From Bryoerythrophyllum caledonicum (taxonomy: Eukaryota; Streptophyta; Bryopsida; Pottiales; Pottiaceae): a stretch of DNA of 64,000 bases. The stretch spans positions 5,740,168 to 5,804,167 of the forward strand of contig OZ020522.1 in the NCBI GenBank assembly GCA_963971425.1, written 5' to 3'. Shown here piece after piece: positions 58,360 through 64,000 of the stretch (the first letter of the stretch is position 1; each line of letters begins with the position of its first letter). Under the pieces are notes generated by a model that saw only the letters and a program-made list of their open reading frames with translations, was not told the DNA's origin and made no database searches. Both the position numbers and the translations under genes were made by a program.

Positions 58360-59070
58360 AATGGGGAGAGCCGGCACGTCGGGCAACTCCAAAAACTTTT
58401 ACTAGACACTCTATTGAATGTGAGATTTTCAATACTTGCAAATAGTATTATCTCCTTTTATATTGTAAAAAAAAATTCTCTTGTCTTTAGTGAAAAATAG
58501 CATATTAACCCAAGTCAAACATTTTCACTCATTGTCGCACATTGTCAAGGCAAGTTGCCAAAAAATCTTCTTCCTTTCCACATAAAACTTAGAGATCTTC
58601 ATATTATTACTCTTTATTTTCTCCATGGCATCATGTGGTGTAAAACCTTCTTATTGACCATTCAGATTTTCATTCTAAAGCATATTAAGTTCACCAAAAG
58701 CATAATGTGAATTGACAATTTTTGAACCTCCACTCCTTGCACAATTTTTTACACCCTTTCTTTACAACTAAACATTGGTGTACAAAGAACCAACATCATG
58801 CTTAATATGATGGTAATGAATTTAGACCTTGTGCAGTGCAAGAATTAGACACCAAGTGAACTTGTCAAAGTCTATTGATCCACTAAACGCAAGGAGGAAA
58901 ATGAACCCTTTTCTCTACTTCAAACACTATAATATTTCAATCCATGCAGTCAAAGTTTATGAAATGTTGTGATCATGTTACTCAATAAGTCATAATTAAG
59001 ATTCTACGGTTAAAATGAGAAATAAAAGTTTTTTTACCTCACTTATTGCACTAAAATAGGCAATCTTGAA
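58360..59070 (-). repeat. Dispersed repeat family, copy B (inverted)
   Basis: In reverse complement it matches 60600-61075 block by block (ATGTGCAAGGAG…TTCAAAAATTG, ATGAAGATCTC…AGTTTTATGT, CATTACCATCAT). It then continues directly into TATTGAAAATCTCACATTC…TTGCCCGACGTGCC, which in the plus copy is displaced to 61669-61733. Confidence 0.8.
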
Positions 59071-59334
59071 ATATTTTTGGTGTGAAATAGTCAAAGCAAT
59101 TTAGAGGTTAATTCAAAGAGAAAATGATGGTTCAGATCCATGACTTATTCTTCCTTCTCAAAGGCGGCTAAAGTTGATTTCTAATTTGGGTTTGGAGACC
59201 ACCGAGCTCTTCCACACAAGTTATAGCACCTCCACTTAGCACTCCAGTTTGGCTACATTGAGCTGTGTGAGGGAGGCCTGCTCTATGGTCAAGCTGTTGG
59301 CTTGAAATCCACAACGCTGGCTGGGGTCGAGGTA

Positions 59335-59440
59335 CACTACAACATAACTTATCCATTAGCAACGTCTCCGGCATAGCTAACTACACTAAAATTGATCCCC
59401 TGAAATTTTTTCAAACGTCGTTTTTGAGCTGGCCTAGACG
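59335..59440 (+). mobile_element. Possible single CACTA-type terminus
   Basis: CACTACAACATAACTTATC at 59335 is followed by CG-containing repeats of the type AACGTC / AACGTCG / GACGTC. This matches the look of plant CACTA ends with sub-terminal repeats. No opposite end with GTAGTG was found, so this may be a truncated copy. Confidence 0.35.
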
Positions 59441-60370
59441 TCATTATGAAGGTAAAACGTTTGGGGAGGTGTTTTCTATCCACATCATGGGAAAAAAGTA
59501 GAATGCAAGTTCTCACTTTGTATTGCCATAGCAGCACTTCCACATGGCACTTCCAACTAAGGTAGAGACGCCTAATTCCGGTCACTCAAGCCAGTTTGAG
59601 ACTCAAATGACATTGTATGTCAAAAACATTTATGTTGAAAGATGCGGAATTAGGAATGAAACTCAACAAATATTTTTTCAAATTCTATCACAAAGATTTG
59701 GAATTGATATAGATTTTAAAAGCCCAAAAACCATCGGAGCCTATAATCAAACTGTAGAGCAGGTGAGATTTGGTGCCCTCCTTTGCCCAATGCCAACAAG
59801 TGAGAGTGAGTAAAAGAGAGAAGACATGCCATGGATAACCAACTCATGGAGGGTACCCAATGCCAATCGGCCTTGTTCGACTTTCTAGGCAAGGCCACCA
59901 ATGAGAGTTCAATTGAGGTGGAGCAACCCAAAATTGGGCACTTCATGACCCAATGCTGATAGTGACTGGTGTTTTCAGATTTTGAGTTATATGTTTTGGA
60001 TCACTTCATGCACCATTTCAAGCATTTGCCATTTTCATGTACCATACCATGCATACTGTACTCATCGGAATTGGGTGGCCGATCGGAATTGGGTGCCTCT
60101 ACCTTACTGCAACTAAAAGTTTGCTTTTACCTATTTCAAATTCCCATGTAAATAGGCAAACGTTAGTTCTAAATTAGGCATGTTATAAGTTACTATGATG
60201 TGATGACTCCAATGAGCCTTGTTCGCTGACTCACCTGTGTGGGTCCCGCAAGTCATCCAAGTCATCTTTAGGTGGTATATTTTTAGACCTTCTTTTTATA
60301 TTTAGTTTAATAGTCACTAAAAACATGCTCCTGAATATTTGGGATGCTCCCTTTTGTTGTTCCCGATTCT
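59441..60370. other. No gene recognised
   Basis: A 90-codon plus-strand frame (59544-59813) has no domain. GGAATTGGGTG is repeated at 60067 and 60084. Otherwise the stretch looks unique. Confidence 0.35.
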
Positions 60371-60379
60371 CCATTCCAG

Positions 60380-61735
60380 ATTTAGGGAGTTCTACTCTCT
60401 ACTAAACCCCTAAAGACCCAAGGGATTTTCACACCAAAAACACTTCGAAACTCCTCGTTCTAGTGCAATGAGTAATGAGATGATTGAAACGTTTTATTTC
60501 TACATCTAACCGTAGGATCTGAATTAAGACTTATTCATTGATGCCCTCACAAAATTTCATAAACTTTGACCGCACAAATTGAAAGATTAGAATGTTTGAA
60601 GTAGAGAAAACCGTTTTGTTTCTTACCTGCATAGAGTGGATCAGTAGACTTTGACTTCACATGGTGTCAAATTTTGCACTACACAAGGTCTGAAAAACAT
60701 TACCATCATGTTAATCATGATTTTATTTCCTTCAACACCAATTTTTAGAGGTAGAGAAGGGGTGTAGCGTATTCAAAACAAATGTGCAAGGAGGGTAGGT
60801 TCAAAAATTGCCAATTCACGTTATATTTTTTTGTGAACTAAATATGTTGTAGAATGATGATCTGAATGGGCAATATGAAGGTTTAGACCACATCTTGTAG
60901 TAGAGAAAATAAAATGTAAGAAATATGAAGATCTCATAGTTTTATGTAGAAAAGAAGAATTTTTTTTTGGTACCTTGCCCGACAATGTGTGAATATGTTT
61001 GACTTAGATTATTATGCTATTTTCCACTTAAGACAAGAGATTTTTTTGACAATATGAAAGGAAATTATATTATTAGCTAGTATTCGAGTTATTTATAAAG
61101 GAAACTGGTCTTTTGTCCTCCTTTTTTCATGGAAATGAAAATCTAACATGTATTTGATATATAGCCGCAAAGTAATCTGGTGAAATAAATTCAGGATTTG
61201 AGGGTTTTATAGAGGTGAAAATCTAACTTGTATTTGAATATAGCCGCAAAGTAGTCATGAGAAATAAATTCAGGATTTGAGGGTTTTATGGAGGAGTCAG
61301 TTACCACAAATGGCAAATCTCCCAAAAACAAACAAGAACAGTGGTGAACAATGTTGGCTGATTGGACCAGTGTCGTATGCATATTGAGCAAAGTTGCTGA
61401 CATGGCTGATTGAACAAGTTTGTCACATACAAATGCAGAATGTTGCTGACATGGTTGACTTGAACAATGTGTACCATGTGACAACACTCGGCGCTCAATA
61501 AAAACCAGGCTCAAACTGGAGTTTGGGAATTCTGGGGCTCAAAAACTAATCTGTCAAGTGTTCTATTCAAGGTCTATAGTAAAACCCTGCCAGTGGACTC
61601 GGCAACCCTGGCTTTTCCATTTTACAGGTTATAAACTGAATATTTGGGATATTTTGCAGATAACTCTATTGAAAATCTCACATTCAATAGATTGTCCTGT
61701 CAAAAGTTTTTGGAATTGCCCGACGTGCCACAACG
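60380..61735 (+). repeat. Dispersed repeat family, copy C, with an internal insertion
   Basis: Collinear with copy A (35140-35965) to about 61075. The family sequence resumes at about 61669 (TATTGAAAATCTCAC…GCCCGACGTGCC), so about 590 bp (61.08-61.67 kb) are extra relative to copy B. This extra piece contains the 80-bp tandem duplication. Confidence 0.75.
61137..61295 (+). repeat. Tandem duplication, 80-bp unit, two copies
   Basis: The unit beginning GAAAATCTAAC at 61137 recurs at 61217 with few differences (TAGCCGCAAAGTA, AATTCAGGATTTGAGGG). Confidence 0.85.
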
Positions 61736-61739
61736 TAAC

Positions 61740-62330
61740 ACAACCTCAGAGACCAAAAATCCACCAATCAACATGAAATCAAAGACCGCTCAAATTGAAT
61801 TGGTTTTCTGATATGATTTTTTCATATATCTTTTATTAGAATTGCAATTGTTTTTTTTTCACAACATTTCATTCATATTTTGCCCCTCTTCCCTTTTTAT
61901 TGTAGAATTTAAATTTTTTTTTTTTAATGTTTACTATTACTATTGTTTTTATTTTTATTATTGAATTATTGTTGGTAATTGTACTCTTCATTTTTTCAAA
62001 TGTTTTTTATGCCTCCAATTCTTTTACTTCTTATTGTAGATTTACATTTTATTTTCTGTGACATTGTTTACGCTTTCAGAATATAATTCTCCACCAGTTC
62101 TCTTTTTTCTTAAATATTTTTTTAATCTATTTTTCTTTCTTTCAAAAAAAATTAATCTTATCAATTTCTGTACACATAATTCCTTTACGTTTCCATTTTT
62201 TTCTACTTTGCAATTCCCTGGTGTTCTCTACTTGGTGTACCTTTCTTTTTCCTTTTTAGAAAACAAAAGCGAATATTTCAAATTCTTGGCATTCTCATGT
62301 TGCACGTTTTCCTATTTTTTGGTTGGGATT
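61740..62330. other. T-rich low-complexity stretch
   Basis: Long T-rich runs (61.85-62.3 kb) give a spurious Phe-rich frame at 62058-62333. No gene is seen. Confidence 0.5.
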
Positions 62331-62399
62331 TAGTCCACCCGGACGCTCCTTCTCTCTTGTTCTTTCCAAATTATGTTGTACTGGCAACTGGAATATGCT

Positions 62400-63260
62400 A
62401 CTTCTGTGCAACTACAAAATGACTTGGAAATGACTACTCCATGACTACTGTAATGAATTAGACTACTGTGTACATACCATACTACTGATGCACCTGGACA
62501 AAATGTGATTCCGTGGGCTACCAAATTACAAACCTGCTATGCACTCACCATCAACCTTTTCCTACATGAACTCAGGCGAGCTAGCAAAAGTGCAAACAAC
62601 CTTTTCTTTTGCTAGCACCTAAAGGACTTTAATAATCTTAATTCTGTGATCTTAATTAAGATATGACTTCCGTTGATTAATTAGAGGACTATCAATTGAT
62701 GAATTCATTGCAATAACTACATAATGATTTCTAAATGATTTCTAAACTACTACTAAATGACTTCAGAATGACTTTTGAAGTTTGATTTGTAACACAATTC
62801 CTATGTTTACATATCCTACATGCTTTATCTTGCCTTCTACTACTCCACTTGTATAAAGGGCTTGCCATTTCTTCTCTTCATACTCACACATTAAGTGGCT
62901 TGAGGAGCTATGTGACACATTAGTCAAATATGTTGTATGTTGTATGGTGTATGATGGATGATGTATGGTGTATTGTTGTGAAATTTAAAATATATTCATA
63001 TGCAACTAAAATCCACGTACTTTAGAATGACTTACCATGTGTTAGTCCATCTTAATGGCACAAAGACTCCATCACAACTTCTAAATGATTGCATAATGAC
63101 TTGTGACGTGGTTGTCCATGTCATATGTAAAATGGGTCTACTGTGACTTCAAAATGACTTGCAAATGATTGCATAATGACTCCCTGAAACAACTGCATAA
63201 TGGCTAAAGAATGACTTTGAAATGATTAGTCATGTCAGCGTCCACGTCAATGGATGGCAT
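62400..63260. repeat. Cluster of AATGACT/AATGATT words
   Basis: AATGACTT, AATGATTT and AATGATTG recur about fifteen times in loose spacing (for example 62735-62780 and 63085-63215). Similar words form the sub-terminal repeats of the CACTA-type MITE at 10038-10559, so this may be a decayed relative, but no CACTA ends are seen. Confidence 0.4.
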
Positions 63261-64000
63261 CAAATACAATGGAAAGAAATGCCACATCAACGGACACTAG
63301 TCATATTTTTATTGGCAAAATAGTGCCTAATAACAAAATTAATTTATATCAAGCATCATTACTATAAGAAAAATATTAAAATTCAAAATATCCCTTGCCA
63401 AACTATTGTCATAATGTTTTACAACCATGCTAGCAAGCACCACATCTCAAAGTTTAGGTCCAACGGATTGTTAGCAATTATCGTATAGTAATTATTGTTT
63501 CATGGGTGCGTACATTAATTTGTAAATTATCACATCGTTACAATGCACATGATTACTGCAAAGAAATGGCACTACTTTAAAATTTATATTAACTATGTAA
63601 CTTCTATACATTAATCACAAGTGCACAAAAGACACAAATTATGCATGAACATTTACATTCTTTATCGTGCATTTTTTGTACAGTGAAGGACATGAAAAAT
63701 TCATGACAACAATGTCATTGGAATCATCACTGCAATAATGCTTATTAATTGGTATCAATGTTCCAAAAAATATTGTCAATGTTCAATTGTTGATCATCAT
63801 TTCAATTTTTTTTAAATTCTTAATTAAATTTCTAGCATTTTGAACTAAATCCATCATTACTGTAGGTCATCAAATTTAGGCTTGAACTAAATCCATCAAT
63901 AGGCTACCAAGAAACTTGATAGCATAGTGAAAGAGTTACTTCAATGTAGCTTGAATTGCTTCTATGAGTAGGCCACTAAGAAACTTGGTAACGTAGTGAT
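63261..64000. other. AT-rich right edge
   Basis: No gene. Near the end a phrase TAGGCTACCAAGAAACTTGATAGCATAGTGA-like (about 63900) recurs at about 63970 in diverged form, suggesting a tandem repeat that runs out of the window. Confidence 0.4.

Noticed and set aside
62058-62333. Phe-rich 91-codon frame
   Set aside because: Produced by T-rich low-complexity DNA.

Overview
The window looks like a transposon-rich nuclear segment of a streptophyte (a land plant or charophyte alga; the species cannot be fixed from the sequence). Pointers are a plant DUF266/GT14-like glycosyltransferase gene at the left edge, a possible metallothionein-like first exon near 55.5 kb, plant-type Ty3 retroelements, hAT and CACTA DNA transposons, and many tandem and inverted repeats. 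Host coding density is very low: one convincing host gene (482-1647, minus), one or two uncertain exons, and one decayed RING-finger gene (5773-7471). There are no rRNA, tRNA or CRISPR features that I can support. Layout: 0-1.7 kb holds a GC-rich glycosyltransferase gene. 2.0-3.6 kb is a nest of small DNA transposons, with a pogo-like MITE inside a CACTA-type MITE, a TIR element and a 146-bp tandem duplication. 5.8-7.5 kb is the RING-finger pseudogene. 8.8-11.0 kb is a decayed hAT transposon split by a CACTA-type MITE with a 3-bp target duplication. 13.4-14.8 kb is a degenerate GCGGAA-rich array, probably inside the LTR of the next element. 15-26.1 kb (minus) is a broken Ty3-type retroelement that carries a cytosine-C5 DNA methyltransferase domain between protease and reverse transcriptase; this is the most striking object in the window. 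It is interrupted by a 3.4-kb solo LTR (21918-25335, perfect 5-bp target duplication) and abuts a second, younger Ty3/Tat-like element (26106-33016, plus) with two 367-bp LTRs and an unusual extra RNase H domain upstream of gag. 34.8-38.2 kb is a patchwork of direct repeats, a 164-bp tandem array and GC-rich palindromic minisatellites around an unidentified broken gene. 38.2-40.1 kb is a broken transposon-associated gene. 41.5-42.1 kb is a 13-bp minisatellite of about 50 units that encodes the same peptide in all three minus frames. 43.1-45.9 kb is a second solo LTR of the same family as that at 22 kb, also with a perfect 5-bp target duplication. 51.8-53.7 kb (minus) is the 3' part of a LINE with RNase H, a Cys/His finger and a possible restriction-like endonuclease domain. 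58.3-61.7 kb holds opposed copies of a dispersed repeat that is also present at 35.1-36.0 kb. The right end is AT-rich and gene-free. Insertion order that can be read directly: the methyltransferase element is older than both the solo LTR in its gag and, very probably, the Tat-like element at its 5' side; the hAT and the outer CACTA MITE are each older than the small elements inside them.
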